The notes under the pieces: generated by a model
What the model was told of the DNA's origin: nothing
The model's database searches: none
Seen by the model: only the letters and a program-made list of their open reading frames with translations
Program-made: the position numbers and the translations under genes
NCBI GenBank assembly: GCA_012031335.1
Contig: JAAUTT010000300.1
Span: 1 to 6,140, forward strand
Source: Bacteroidales bacterium
GTDB lineage: Bacteria; Bacteroidota; Bacteroidia; Bacteroidales; JAAUTT01
Reading direction: 5' to 3'
DNA length: 6,140 bases
Part shown: piece by piece, positions 5,940 to 6,140 of the stretch
Numbering within the stretch: position 1 is the stretch's first letter
Layout: each line of letters begins with the position of its first letter

Positions 5940-6140
5940 ATGGACCTTCAGTTAAAATACGGAAATCGCCTTTTGGATGTCAAACTTCCTGAACGCACCA
6001 TATTCGAATATACCCAACCCGAATACAGTATTACAAGGGCAGATATGAATTTGCCGATTCAGAGTTTTCTGAATACCCCGGTCTGGAAGGCAATATCACC
6101 ACTGTACTCAAAGGAGATTCTACACTTTATGTAGCTACCA
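5940..6140 (+). CDS. Probable second LarA-like protein, N-terminal fragment, likely frameshifted and cut by the window edge
   Basis: The frame opens with ATG at 5940: MDLQLKYGNRLLDVKLPERT. An acidic-residue-poor stretch follows and stops at 6132-6134. From about 6030 the frame one base over reads YEFADSEFSEYPGLEGNITT and then VLKGDSTLYVAT, open to the edge and more protein-like, so a single-base shift probably lies between about 6025 and 6060. The opening LxYG...LDVxLPER pattern and the later KG-x-x-x-LYVAT stretch, about 55 residues further on, match the layout of LarA-type nickel-dependent racemases, where the corresponding strand runs into the DxTR motif just beyond the window. It differs clearly from the fragment at 1-160, so the two are not duplicates. 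The family assignment is a motif-level judgement; an unrelated hypothetical protein remains possible. Confidence 0.42.

Overview
The window looks like a chromosomal piece of a Bacteroidota genome. It is AT-rich, the genes lack Shine-Dalgarno sequences and have A/T-rich leaders, and one upstream region carries a perfect TAnnTTTG-type -7 element. The LacI-family regulator and the secreted NIPSNAP protein are also of types common in that phylum. I cannot name a genus. The content is a hexuronate (galacturonate/glucuronate) catabolism locus.

Layout, left to right. Bases 1-3281 hold a minus-strand gene series, read from right to left: a LacI-family repressor (2225-3281), an SDR-type D-mannonate oxidoreductase (UxuB-like, 1373-2224, whose ATG directly follows the repressor's stop), a PfkB-family 2-keto-3-deoxygluconate kinase (KdgK, 171-1244) and the N-terminus of a lactate-racemase (LarA)-like protein running off the left edge (1-160). 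Divergent to them, on the plus strand, is a UxaE-type tagaturonate epimerase (3483-4738). The 201-bp divergent intergenic region contains two related 14-bp near-palindromes with central CpG (3312-3325, 3388-3401), which I read as the operators of the LacI protein. A perfect 20-bp hairpin (4752-4801) is a bidirectional terminator between the epimerase gene and a convergent minus-strand gene for an exported double-NIPSNAP-domain protein (4809-5602). After a 337-bp intergenic region, a plus-strand gene starts at 5940. Its N-terminus also resembles the LarA family, and it runs off the right edge.

Pathway logic: the UxaE-type enzyme turns D-tagaturonate (from galacturonate) into D-fructuronate; UxuB reduces D-fructuronate to D-mannonate; an unseen dehydratase makes 2-keto-3-deoxygluconate; KdgK phosphorylates it to KDPG. 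The galacturonate branch therefore enters the glucuronate branch by epimerisation rather than by the altronate route. The adjoining LarA homologue may be an aldonate C2-epimerase feeding the same D-mannonate pool; this is an inference.

A striking property is that five of the seven genes are interrupted by single-base reading-frame shifts. I can place eight of these with confidence (two in the left larA-like fragment, four in lacI, one each in the epimerase and NIPSNAP genes), plus a ninth, loosely placed, in the right-edge gene. Most lie in short A or T runs, and conserved protein sequence continues immediately in another frame. The lengths become exact multiples of three once each is corrected. 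This looks like uncorrected sequencing or assembly indels more than gene decay. Disrupted genes are therefore listed as single CDS spans over their full extent.
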